Below, piece after piece: positions 1 to 6,202 of a stretch of 8,914 nucleotides of DNA; within the stretch, counting starts at the first letter, position 1; every line of letters starts with the position of its first letter. This DNA is from Spirochaetales bacterium (GTDB taxonomy: Bacteria; Spirochaetota; Spirochaetia; JAGLYY01): NCBI GenBank assembly GCA_023131935.1, contig JAGLYY010000090.1, positions 1-8,914 of the forward strand, given 5' to 3'. The position numbers and the translations under genes were made by a program. The notes below the pieces were generated by a model. It had not been told where the DNA came from. It did not search any database and saw only the letters and a program-made list of their open reading frames with translations.

Positions 1-595
1 TTAAAATATCGTTCTGGATTGTTCCCCGGAGTTTATCTCTGGTGACACCCTGCTTTTCAGCGACCGCAATGTACATGGCAAGAAGTATCGCGGCGGGGGC
101 ATTGATGGTCATGGAGGTTGAAACTTTATCCAGGGGAATCCCTTTAAAGAGGATCTCCATATCCTTGATGCTGTCGATAGCGACACCAACCTTGCCGACC
201 TCTCCTTCGCTCATTGCGTCATCGGAGTCGTAACCGATTTGGGTAGGAAGATCAAATGCAATGGAAAGGCCTGTCTGCCCCTGTTCCAACAAATATTTAT
301 ATCGCTGGTTTGATTCTTCGGCAGTCCCAAATCCGGCGTACTGTCTCATGGTCCAGAAACGTCCCCGGTACATCGTGGGCTGTACCCCGCGGGTATAGGG
401 ATACTCACCGGGAAATCCGATTTTTTCAATATACTCCTCTTCGGATATCCCGGAGGGGAGATATAATCGTTCCACCGGATGATCGGAACCGGTAACAAAC
501 TCTTCCTGCTGCTCGGGAAATCGATCAAGAACCTTCTTTAAAGTTGATTCTTCCCAATCAGTTTTCTTTTCATTTATTGTCTTATATTCACTCAT
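1..595 (-). CDS. Methylmalonyl-CoA mutase large subunit, N-terminal part (cut by window edge)
   Basis: Adenosylcobalamin-dependent mutase that interconverts (R)-methylmalonyl-CoA and succinyl-CoA, linking propionyl-CoA from amino-acid or odd-chain catabolism to central metabolism in the cytoplasm. I translated 198 codons from the ATG at 595-593; the frame is open to base 1. Visible family blocks are GEYPYTRG (about residues 63-70), TMYRGRFWTMRQYAGFGTAE (74-93), GLSIAFDLPTQIGYDSD (109-125), EGEVGKVGVAID (130-141) and TIQNDIL at the edge. The GEVGKVGVAI form and short N-terminus suggest the roughly 550-residue large subunit with a separate B12-binding subunit; this is inferred, since the C-terminus is missing. 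Tyr86 in RQYAG aligns with Tyr89 of propionibacterial mutase. That position is Phe in isobutyryl-CoA mutase, so methylmalonyl-CoA is the favoured substrate. AAGGG lies 4 bases upstream of the ATG. The gene is 69 bases downstream of a co-oriented HAD phosphatase and probably cotranscribed. No cobalamin riboswitch is visible. Confidence 0.93.
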   Translation of the reverse strand, partial: MSEYKTINEKKTDWEESTLKKVLDRFPEQQEEFVTGSDHPVERLYLPSGISEEEYIEKIGFPGEYPYTRGVQPTMYRGRFWTMRQYAGFGTAEESNQRYKYLLEQGQTGLSIAFDLPTQIGYDSDDAMSEGEVGKVGVAIDSIKDMEILFKGIPLDKVSTSMTINAPAAILLAMYIAVAEKQGVTRDKLRGTIQNDIL

Positions 596-664
596 CTTTC
601 CCTTCTTCAATTCATATTAAGCCAGGATTCTAACACCAGTTTCTGGTATTTACCACAAAAACTT

Positions 665-1360
665 TCATTTATTTTCACCATTTTTCAAAATAAAACCTTT
701 GGCCGGTACCCTCTTATCCAATACATCCTGAATATCGGCAACACTATTGAAAATCATATCGGCGGCTGAAAGGTCCTGTCTGCCGGAATTTGGATTTCTG
801 ATCGCGAAACATCCCATTCCGGCAGATTTTGCTGCCCGGACACCATTCTCTGAATCTTCAATAACAAGATTTCCCTCGGGAGGGACCCCCAGCCCCATTG
901 CCGCTTTCAGGAAAATATCGGGAGCAGGTTTTCCTTTCAGTACCTGGTCTCCACTAATTATTATGGAAAAGTAATCTGTAAGAGCAAGTTTTTTTAGGAT
1001 GATAGAAACAAGTTCACCGGGAGATGAGGATGCTATCCCAAGGGGCAATCTCTTTGATTGAAGGTGATTCAATAAATCAATAATACCAGGGAGGGGAACA
1101 AGCCTTTCCGCCTGTCTGAAATATGTGAGCCGGCGCCTTAGATCTTCCTGGATAAGTTCTTCCAAAGGGGCTTCCAGGGAGTACCGTTCCTTCAGTTGTG
1201 CCCACATTTTCTCCATTGGCAGCCCGACAAAGGAGTGATGCTCCTCTTCCGACGGTTCAATGGTGAGGTCCCGGAAGTACTCTTTTTCAACAAGGAAATG
1301 ATGCGGTTCACTGTCGATGAGCACCCCATCCATATCAAAAATGATAGCAGAAATTGTCAT
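665..1360 (-). CDS. HAD-superfamily phosphatase, beta-phosphoglucomutase-like (subfamily IA)
   Basis: Predicted cytoplasmic Mg2+-dependent phosphatase or phosphomutase of 231 residues, the usual length for beta-phosphoglucomutase and small sugar or polyol phosphatases. All four HAD motifs are present: FDMDGVLIDSE with the nucleophile and acid/base pair Asp9/Asp11; GIASSSP (about 108-114) as motif II; KGKPAPDIF with Lys144; and VIEDSENGVRAAKSAGM with Glu168/Asp169. Residues 18-85 form a helical C1 cap. The ATG at 1360 has AAGGGG 7 bases upstream. It is divergent from rocD (85-base gap) and is followed on the same strand by methylmalonyl-CoA mutase after 69 bases, so the two may be one transcript. 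The substrate cannot be told from sequence: beta-PGM, glycerol-phosphatase and phosphoglycolate-type enzymes share these motifs. The tail after about residue 215 (basic, ending KNGENK) lies outside the usual core. Confidence 0.9.
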   Translation of the reverse strand: MTISAIIFDMDGVLIDSEPHHFLVEKEYFRDLTIEPSEEEHHSFVGLPMEKMWAQLKERYSLEAPLEELIQEDLRRRLTYFRQAERLVPLPGIIDLLNHLQSKRLPLGIASSSPGELVSIILKKLALTDYFSIIISGDQVLKGKPAPDIFLKAAMGLGVPPEGNLVIEDSENGVRAAKSAGMGCFAIRNPNSGRQDLSAADMIFNSVADIQDVLDKRVPAKGFILKNGENK

Positions 1361-1371
1361 GTATTTTCCCC

Positions 1372-1400
1372 TTGCTTTGTCTCTGATACCAGTATATAAC
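1372..1400 (+). promoter_or_regulatory. Possible sigma70-type promoter for rocD
   Basis: TTGCTT (1372-1377) and TATAAC (1395-1400) are separated by 17 bases, placing the start near 1407 and leaving a leader of about 39 bases before the rocD ATG. The -10 box matches consensus at 5 of 6 positions, but the -35 at only 3 of 6. It lies in the 85-base gap between the divergent HAD and rocD genes. This is prediction by eye only. Confidence 0.3.
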
Positions 1401-1434
1401 TTTAGTCACTACCTTAACAGTAATAATATACAGT

Positions 1435-1445
1435 GGAGAGAGAAG
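1435..1445 (+). promoter_or_regulatory. Ribosome binding site deciding the rocD start
   Basis: GGAGAGAGAAG directly precedes the ATG at 1446, with GGAG 7 bases from it. The frame stays open upstream to 1317, but those extra 43 codons overlap the start of the divergent HAD gene, and family homology begins at the ATG at 1446. Confidence 0.7.
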
Positions 1446-2657
1446 ATGAGTGAATTGAAACGTGTTCTTGATTTAATGGATTCTTATTCAGCGAAGAATT
1501 ACTCTCCTCTGCCGGTAAATATCGTTGAGGCCCAGGGATGCTGGGTCTGGACCGAACCGGGGAGGAAAGATGATCACAAGTACCTGGACTGTTTGTCCGC
1601 ATATGGCGCCCTGAACCAGGGGTATAACCACCCGAGGATTGCCAATGCGGCGATAAAGCAGATCGAAACAGGTGTTACCGTTACCTCCCGGGCCTTTCTG
1701 AATACTCCGATGGCCGATCTTTGTAAGATACTCTCTGAAGTAACAGAGAAGGAGAAGGTCCTTCTTATGAACACCGGAGCGGAAGCGGTTGAGTCTGCTA
1801 TTAAAATTGCCAGGAAATGGGGATACAAGAAGAAGGGGATCCCTGAAGGAAAGGCAAAGGTCATTGTATCTGCAAACAATTTTCATGGGCGGACAATATC
1901 TATAGTAGGATTTTCCACCGAAGATCAGTATAAAGACGGGTTCGGGCCATTTACCCCGGGATTTGAGATAATCCCCTTTGGTGACATTGAAGCCCTTGAG
2001 AATGCAATCGATGAAAATACCTGCGCTTTCATGACAGAACCGGCCCAGGGAGAAGCGGGAATAATTTTCCCCCCCGAAGGATTCTTGAAGAAAGCAAAAG
2101 AGCTTTGCGAAAAAAACAGCATCCTGCTTATTGCTGATGAAATTCAATCAGGATTCGGAAGGACCGGTAAACTCTTCTGCAGCCAGTGGGAAAATGTTAT
2201 TCCCGATATGTATGTTCTGGCGAAGGCCCTCGGCGGCGGTTACCCTTTAAGCGCCGTTACCTGTGATGAAGAGGTGATGGGTGTCCTCAATCCTGGGGAC
2301 CATGGAAGTACCTTTGGCGGAAACCCTTTCTGCAGTGCTATCGCACTCGAAGCTGTCAAGATTGTGCTTGATGAGGACCTTATTGAGAACTCCCGAAAAA
2401 TGGGAGAGTATATGTTGGAGGAACTTCGGAAAATCGACAGTCCCTACATCACAGATGTCAGGGGCCGTGGACTCTGGATTGCGATTGAACTGAATACCAG
2501 TGCCAGGCCCTTTTGCGAAAAGTTACAGGAGGAGCATCATATTCTCTGCAAGGAAACACACAACAACATCATCAGGATTGCTCCGCCCCTGACCATCACC
2601 AAAGAAGAGATCGACTGGGCCCTTGAAGCTTTTCGGACTGTTCTCTTGAAATCGTAG
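1446..2657 (+). CDS. rocD: Ornithine aminotransferase (ornithine--oxo-acid transaminase)
   Basis: Cytoplasmic PLP enzyme of aminotransferase class III. It transfers the delta-amino group of ornithine to 2-oxoglutarate, giving glutamate-5-semialdehyde and glutamate in the arginine/ornithine-to-proline/glutamate pathway. The 403 residues match the family's usual length of about 400. Key blocks in order are LDCLSAYGALNQGYNHP (48-63), NTGAEAVESAIKIARKWGY (109-127; cofactor phosphate site), FHGRT (146-150), MTEPAQGEAGI (196-206), LLIADEIQSGFGRTGK with Asp231 (PLP pyridine nitrogen), LAKALGGGYPLSAV with the Schiff-base Lys260, and GDHGSTFGGNP (284-294). Together these favour ornithine aminotransferase over acetylornithine or GABA transaminases, though class III specificity is not proven by motifs. 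The start is set by the ribosome site just upstream. The stop codon is followed directly by a GGCTGTAG-repeat region. Neighbours for peptide breakdown fit a catabolic role. Confidence 0.92.
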   Translation: MSELKRVLDLMDSYSAKNYSPLPVNIVEAQGCWVWTEPGRKDDHKYLDCLSAYGALNQGYNHPRIANAAIKQIETGVTVTSRAFLNTPMADLCKILSEVTEKEKVLLMNTGAEAVESAIKIARKWGYKKKGIPEGKAKVIVSANNFHGRTISIVGFSTEDQYKDGFGPFTPGFEIIPFGDIEALENAIDENTCAFMTEPAQGEAGIIFPPEGFLKKAKELCEKNSILLIADEIQSGFGRTGKLFCSQWENVIPDMYVLAKALGGGYPLSAVTCDEEVMGVLNPGDHGSTFGGNPFCSAIALEAVKIVLDEDLIENSRKMGEYMLEELRKIDSPYITDVRGRGLWIAIELNTSARPFCEKLQEEHHILCKETHNNIIRIAPPLTITKEEIDWALEAFRTVLLKS

Positions 2658-2658
2658 G

Positions 2659-2750
2659 GAGGAAGGCTGTAGGGGGAAGGCTGTAGGTAAATAGGCTGTA
2701 GGCTATTAGGTAGGCAGCCTAAACCTAATAGCCTAACAGTCTACAGCCTA
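2659..2750. repeat. GGCTGTAG short repeats and bulged hairpin after rocD
   Basis: The word AAGGCTGTAG occurs at 2663-2672 and 2677-2686, and TAGGCTGTAG at 2692-2701; the inverted form CTACAGCCTA is at 2741-2750. The third copy pairs with the inverted copy (10 bp), and GCTATTAGG (2702-2710) pairs with CCTAATAGC (2724-2732) for 9 bp more. That leaves an 8-base bulge (2733-2740) on the 3' arm and a 13-base loop. No T-run follows, so it is not a classical intrinsic terminator; it may be a transcript-stabilising hairpin or a dispersed repeat. A related CTGTAGGCTGTA spans the next gene's stop codon (4085-4096). Confidence 0.7.
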
Positions 2751-2854
2751 AACAACCTAAATCAACCTGAAAAGTTACGAAATCGTGTGTTAAATTTACA
2801 TGTGGTTCCTAAAAAATCGATCTACAAGATATGTAGTAACAGGAGATAGCTTAA

Positions 2855-4090
2855 ATGACTTTTTTTGAAAAATACGCGAATGTCCTCATTTCCAGGGTAA
2901 ACCTTCAGCAGGGACAAAACCTGCTTATCCGCACCGAACCGGTACACTGGAAGCTTGCGAGTATTATTGCGGCTGAGGCTTATAAACGGGAGGCCCGGTA
3001 CGTGCGAATTGATTCCAACGAAGTGGAAAACACGTTACTGTACAAAGCCAGGATTGAGAACTCGAAAGAGGAATACCTTGACTATGTGCCGAAAATCCGG
3101 ACCGATGTTCAAAAGACAATGATTGAAGAAAACTGGGCCCTCATCGCCCTGAAAGGTGCCGACGACCCCGATTTTCTCGCGGACCTCGATCCGGGAAGAA
3201 ATACAAAGGCATCCAAAGCTGTTGCCGAGGCGGGAAAACCTTTCAGGAAAGCGGTCCAGAACAACGAAATAGCCTGGCTGGTCGCTTTTGCTCCCACCGA
3301 TATCCTGGCAGGTAAGATCCTCAATCGGGAACCGGGTCCCGAAGCGGTAGAAGAGCTGTGGAAGGTCCTTACCCCGATTCTTCAACTGGATAAGGATGAT
3401 CCGGCGGAAGTATGGAAACAAAAGGGCGGGATCCTGAAGGAGCGGGCACAGAAACTAAATGCGATGAAGTTGAAGAATGTGCATTTTAAAGGTCCCGGCA
3501 CCGATCTGACCCTTGGGGTTACAGAGAAATCCCTCTGGCATGGGGGGCCGGATACCACAACCGGCGGGATCGAATTCTCCCCCAACATTCCTACCGAAGA
3601 GGTTTTTACCGCGCCCGATTTCAGGAGGACCGAAGGCCGGGTAAAGGTAACAAGACCGGTACTCGTTCCCGCTATCGGAAAGATGATAACCGGCGCCTGG
3701 CTCGAGTTCAAAGAGGGGAGGGTCGTCAAATACGGAGCTGAATCGGGACTGGATGTTCTCGATCAGTACTTTGAAATAGATGAAGCCGCAAGGTATTTGG
3801 GTGAACTTGCCCTTGTTGACAGCAACAGCCCGATTTTCCAGTCCGGCAAAATCTTTTACAATATCCTCTTTGATGAAAACGCATCCTGTCACATCGCTCT
3901 AGGAAGCGCCTATCCCGGCTGCTACGAAGGGGGGGGCGCGATGAGCGAAGAGGAACTCAAAAACAACGGTATAAATGTTTCGAACCTGCATACCGATTTC
4001 ATGATCGGCGCACCTGATGTTGACGTAACCGGCGAAACATGGTCAGGAGAAAAGGTGGACATCATTAAGGATGGAAAATTCGTCCTGTAG
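2855..4090 (+). CDS. M29-family metallo-aminopeptidase (AmpS/aminopeptidase T type)
   Basis: Cytoplasmic exopeptidase that removes N-terminal residues from peptides using a two-metal centre. At 411 residues it has the usual family length. An N-terminal domain with motifs such as LLIRTEPVHWKLASIIAAEAY (split around residue 30) precedes the C-terminal catalytic domain. All expected ligands of the M29 cluster are present: Glu248/Glu249 in NIPTEEVFTAPD, Glu317 in LGELAL, His346 in CHIALGSAYP, Tyr353 in the same block, and His379/Asp381 in NLHTDFMIGAPDVDVTG. These fall at nearly the same numbers as in characterised M29 enzymes. The ATG at 2855 has AGGAG 9 bases upstream. A run of eight G at 3929-3936 encodes the conserved Gly-rich EGG segment near the active site. 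It lies 197 bases downstream of rocD on the same strand, and it converges with the PEGA gene with 12 bases between stops. It probably supplies free amino acids from peptides. Confidence 0.93.
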   Translation: MTFFEKYANVLISRVNLQQGQNLLIRTEPVHWKLASIIAAEAYKREARYVRIDSNEVENTLLYKARIENSKEEYLDYVPKIRTDVQKTMIEENWALIALKGADDPDFLADLDPGRNTKASKAVAEAGKPFRKAVQNNEIAWLVAFAPTDILAGKILNREPGPEAVEELWKVLTPILQLDKDDPAEVWKQKGGILKERAQKLNAMKLKNVHFKGPGTDLTLGVTEKSLWHGGPDTTTGGIEFSPNIPTEEVFTAPDFRRTEGRVKVTRPVLVPAIGKMITGAWLEFKEGRVVKYGAESGLDVLDQYFEIDEAARYLGELALVDSNSPIFQSGKIFYNILFDENASCHIALGSAYPGCYEGGGAMSEEELKNNGINVSNLHTDFMIGAPDVDVTGETWSGEKVDIIKDGKFVL

Positions 4091-4102
4091 GCTGTACTTT
4101 TA

Positions 4103-4861
4103 TCACTCAACAATAAGCATTCCGAACTGGGGCTGGATCTGATAAACGACTCCTGGCCTGAAGACGTAGGCTTGTTCGACAGCAAAACCTCCTGAAACAA
4201 CCCGGATGATGTGCCTGCCCGGTCTTAGCTGGAAATTCCAGACGTTCATGAGTTCTCCATCGACATAGATATTAATAAGAGATTCGGCGTTAAAAATTTG
4301 TCTGTTCAATAATTGCTCCGGGATATATATCGAGACTAAGGCGGTAGCAGCTTCCAGCGGAACGTTTATCGAGGTGTTTCTGCTGATTGTAAGATCGGTT
4401 GTGTATTCCCGGTATCCTGTTACGGCTACCCTTAAATGGTAGTTCCCCTGTCTCAATTCATGTTGCAGCGGGGTATTACCCACAAACTCCCCATTCAGGT
4501 AGACCTCCGCCCCCTGTATGTTGGAAGAAACAGTAAGGGTGTACAAAGGGTTTGCGAAAGCTACATTAATCGTCATGTTCCGGGTAAGTTTGATGGTCCT
4601 GCGATAATCGGGGTATCCCCGTACGGCGACCCGAATTTCATAATTGCCTGCCGGCAGGGTTACGGTAACAGGGGTATTTCCTGAGGGCCGGTTGTTGATA
4701 AATAATACCGCGTTTGAAACGTCAGCGGTAACTGTCAAACTGTACCGCCCTGATGGCCCTGTTGATCCGAACCCCTGGGCCCATGACCCTACTGCTGAAA
4801 CTACAAGCAGTACCAGGATCAGGAGAACAACTCTTTTCCAAACATATTGAAACATACTCAT
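4103..4861 (-). CDS. Secreted PEGA-repeat protein
   Basis: The 252-residue protein is predicted to be exported and to act at the cell envelope. The N-terminus is basic (KR at 9-10), followed by a hydrophobic stretch VVLLILVLLVVSAVG (11-25) and a plausible signal-peptidase site after SWA (residue 28). It contains no cysteine, so it is not a lipoprotein. Two clear PEGA beta-sandwich repeats follow, about 40-104 and 106-170. Each has a V(L/Y)(F/L)N(N/G)...GNTP strand, an (A/Q)GNY(E/H)(I/L)RVAV(R/T)GY motif and a closing strand. A third, diverged unit (about 174-252) keeps YVDGELMNVWNFQLRPGRHIIRV only in part. PEGA domains resemble S-layer or carbohydrate-binding folds and are common in spirochaetes and other Gram-negatives; no enzymatic residues are visible. 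A second ATG at 4855 is an alternative start, and AGG sites suit either. It lies 74 bases downstream of the ZIP transporter on the same strand and may be cotranscribed. Confidence 0.85.
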   Translation of the reverse strand: MSMFQYVWKRVVLLILVLLVVSAVGSWAQGFGSTGPSGRYSLTVTADVSNAVLFINNRPSGNTPVTVTLPAGNYEIRVAVRGYPDYRRTIKLTRNMTINVAFANPLYTLTVSSNIQGAEVYLNGEFVGNTPLQHELRQGNYHLRVAVTGYREYTTDLTISRNTSINVPLEAATALVSIYIPEQLLNRQIFNAESLINIYVDGELMNVWNFQLRPGRHIIRVVSGGFAVEQAYVFRPGVVYQIQPQFGMLIVE

Positions 4862-4935
4862 ACCTACATACCTGCCTATAATCTATAATAAGTAGTACGT
4901 CATCCCCGGGAAATCAACCCATTACGCGAAAAAGT

Positions 4936-5748
4936 TTATCCAAGGGCCACATCAAGGGTCATCATTACGACGAAACCGATTATTGCCCCCCAGGTACCAA
5001 TATCGGCGTGTTTTTCAAGCTGAGATTCAGGAATTAACTCTTCCACAACGACATAAATCATCGCGCCGGCGGCAAAAGCGAGGGCGTAGGGAAGAATCGG
5101 ACGCATGACTATTACCGCGAGTGCCCCCAGGACCCCCGCGATTGGTTCAACTATTCCCGATAACTGGCCGTACCAGAAGCTCTTCCTCCGGGAAAGACCT
5201 TCTCTCCTCAATGGGACTGAAACTGCCGCGCCTTCAGGGAAGTTCTGAATTCCGATGCCGATGGCGAGTGCTATTGCTCCCGCAAGGCTGGCCGATGGGA
5301 TGTTCGTGGCAAGGGCCCCAAAGGCGACACCTACAGCAAGGCCTTCAGGGATGTTGTGAAGGGTTATGGCGAGGACCAGCAGGATGCTCCGCTGCCAGCG
5401 GGTATGTATCCCCTCAGCCTCTTCGACCGGCAGGCCCATATGGAGGTGGGGTAAAACCTTATCTACCAAAAAGAGAAAACCGCCGCCCAGGAGAAATCCG
5501 ATTGCAGGGGGGACCCAGGGTATTCCTCCCGCCTCCTTCGTCATCTCGATGGCCGGAGCAAGCAGGGACCAGAAACTGGCAGCAATCATGACTCCCGCGG
5601 CAAAACCAAGCATTCCGTCAAGGACCCTTCTATCTATCGTTTTAAAAAAGAATACCATCGCGGCGCCGAGGGCGGTAAGCAGCCAGGTAAAGAGGGTTGC
5701 GTAAAGCGCCTGCATAATTGGATTTAACTCAACAAACCATTCATACAT
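4936..5748 (-). CDS. ZIP-family divalent metal transporter (GufA-like)
   Basis: Inner-membrane importer for Zn2+ and possibly Fe2+ or Mn2+. The 270 residues show about eight hydrophobic segments. The signature metal-site helices are ITLHNIPEGLAVGVAFG (about 128-144; His131, Asn132, Glu135) and GIQNFPEGAAVSVPL (about 166-180; Asn169, Glu172). Further acidic residues on later helices are Glu201 (GIVEP) and Glu236/Glu237 (VVEELIPES). The loop before the fourth helix is histidine-containing (PHLHMG, then GIHTR), as expected for the variable metal-sensing loop. The QN instead of HN in the second motif is typical of GufA/ZIP11-type members rather than ZupT. The ATG at 5748 has AAAGGAG upstream. The gene begins just after the terminator of the preceding four-cysteine gene, so it probably has its own promoter, and it is followed by the PEGA gene. 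No metal-regulator operator was recognised in the upstream 70 bases. Confidence 0.93.
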   Translation of the reverse strand: MYEWFVELNPIMQALYATLFTWLLTALGAAMVFFFKTIDRRVLDGMLGFAAGVMIAASFWSLLAPAIEMTKEAGGIPWVPPAIGFLLGGGFLFLVDKVLPHLHMGLPVEEAEGIHTRWQRSILLVLAITLHNIPEGLAVGVAFGALATNIPSASLAGAIALAIGIGIQNFPEGAAVSVPLRREGLSRRKSFWYGQLSGIVEPIAGVLGALAVIVMRPILPYALAFAAGAMIYVVVEELIPESQLEKHADIGTWGAIIGFVVMMTLDVALG

Positions 5749-5818
5749 AGCTAACTGACTCCTTTCGTTCTTGCATATACGTTTCTCTCATAATAAGAAT
5801 ACAGTAATAGTCGGATTA

Positions 5819-5857
5819 ATCAAAAAAAACCGGCTAAATCTTTCAATTTAACCGGTT
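5819..5857 (-). terminator. Rho-independent terminator of the four-cysteine gene
   Basis: Read on the minus strand, AACCGGTTAAAT (5857-5846), loop TGAAAG (5845-5840) and ATTTAGCCGGTT (5839-5828) form a 12-bp stem with one G-U pair. It is followed at once by a T-run ending near 5822. It lies 20 bases past the stop codon of the 72-aa gene and upstream of the ZIP gene, so it should end the former transcript and insulate the latter. Confidence 0.9.
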
Positions 5858-5877
5858 CTACGTTGTGCGCGCTGGAA

Positions 5878-6096
5878 TCAGCCTTCCGCGATAAGCTGAT
5901 ATGCCCTGGTTTTATCTGAAGGTTTCAGGTCATCAGGAGCTCCCGATTCACCCATTGCCTGATACAGCATGAAACGGGCGCAGTTTAGATTGTTGTTCGC
6001 ACAGTATTTTTCTTTCATCTCGTCGGCGTCCCCCGGCATGTTTGCCATAGTGCCGTTGTAAAAGGGGCATGTTCCGCTGAATTCACATTCGCCCAT
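5878..6096 (-). CDS. Small four-cysteine protein (72 aa), function unknown
   Basis: I do not assign a function. The protein has four cysteines, Cys4, Cys10, Cys32 and Cys39, in a C-x5-C ... C-x6-C layout (ECEFSGTCPFYNGTM and KYCANNNLNCARF). This spacing could bind an Fe-S cluster or zinc. The YC-x6-CARF pattern resembles small cysteine modules I recall from bacterial signalling and unknown proteins, but that is memory, not a search. The C-terminal part is charged, with no membrane segment or signal peptide, so it should be cytoplasmic. The frame extends upstream to 6129, but the ATG at 6096 is preferred because AGGAG lies 5 bases upstream. The gene follows the DUF6765-like gene by 106 bases on the same strand and ends in a strong terminator, so it may be monocistronic or the last gene of that unit. 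Confidence 0.8.
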   Translation of the reverse strand: MGECEFSGTCPFYNGTMANMPGDADEMKEKYCANNNLNCARFMLYQAMGESGAPDDLKPSDKTRAYQLIAEG

Positions 6097-6101
6097 GAGT
6101 A

Positions 6102-6106
6102 CTCCT
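6102..6106 (-). promoter_or_regulatory. Ribosome binding site deciding the four-cysteine gene start
   Basis: On the minus strand AGGAG sits 5 bases before the ATG at 6096. The longer reading frame from 6129 would place this site inside the coding region, so the shorter 72-aa product is favoured. Confidence 0.7.
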
Positions 6107-6202
6107 GTTAATCGTATTGGAATGTACACTTGAAATATGATGTAAACGGTAGCAGATAATTAATGGAAAATCAAGGTAAAATCTCCCCCTCACAAGACCG
6201 GT

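Noticed and set aside
596..664. Cobalamin riboswitch or terminator between HAD and mutase
   Set aside because: Only a 5-bp palindrome (ACCAG-TTT-CTGGT, 635-647) is present, with no T-run, and the gap is too short for a cobalamin riboswitch.
1317..1445. Upstream extension of rocD by 43 codons
   Set aside because: It overlaps the divergent HAD gene's start, has no family similarity, and the ATG at 1446 has a good ribosome site.
1488..2147. 219-codon open frame antisense to rocD
   Set aside because: The sense strand carries every ornithine aminotransferase motif; the antisense product has no recognisable domain.
2659..2750. CRISPR array
   Set aside because: The repeated word is only about 9-10 bases, copies are 4-5 bases apart and one is inverted; there are no spacers or cas genes.
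3455..3892. 145-codon open frame antisense to the M29 gene
   Set aside because: Shadow of a gene with a complete set of metal ligands; no ribosome site or domain.
5121..5591. 156-codon plus-strand frame inside the ZIP gene
   Set aside because: Low-complexity Pro/Gly/Arg-rich translation, antisense to a clear transporter.
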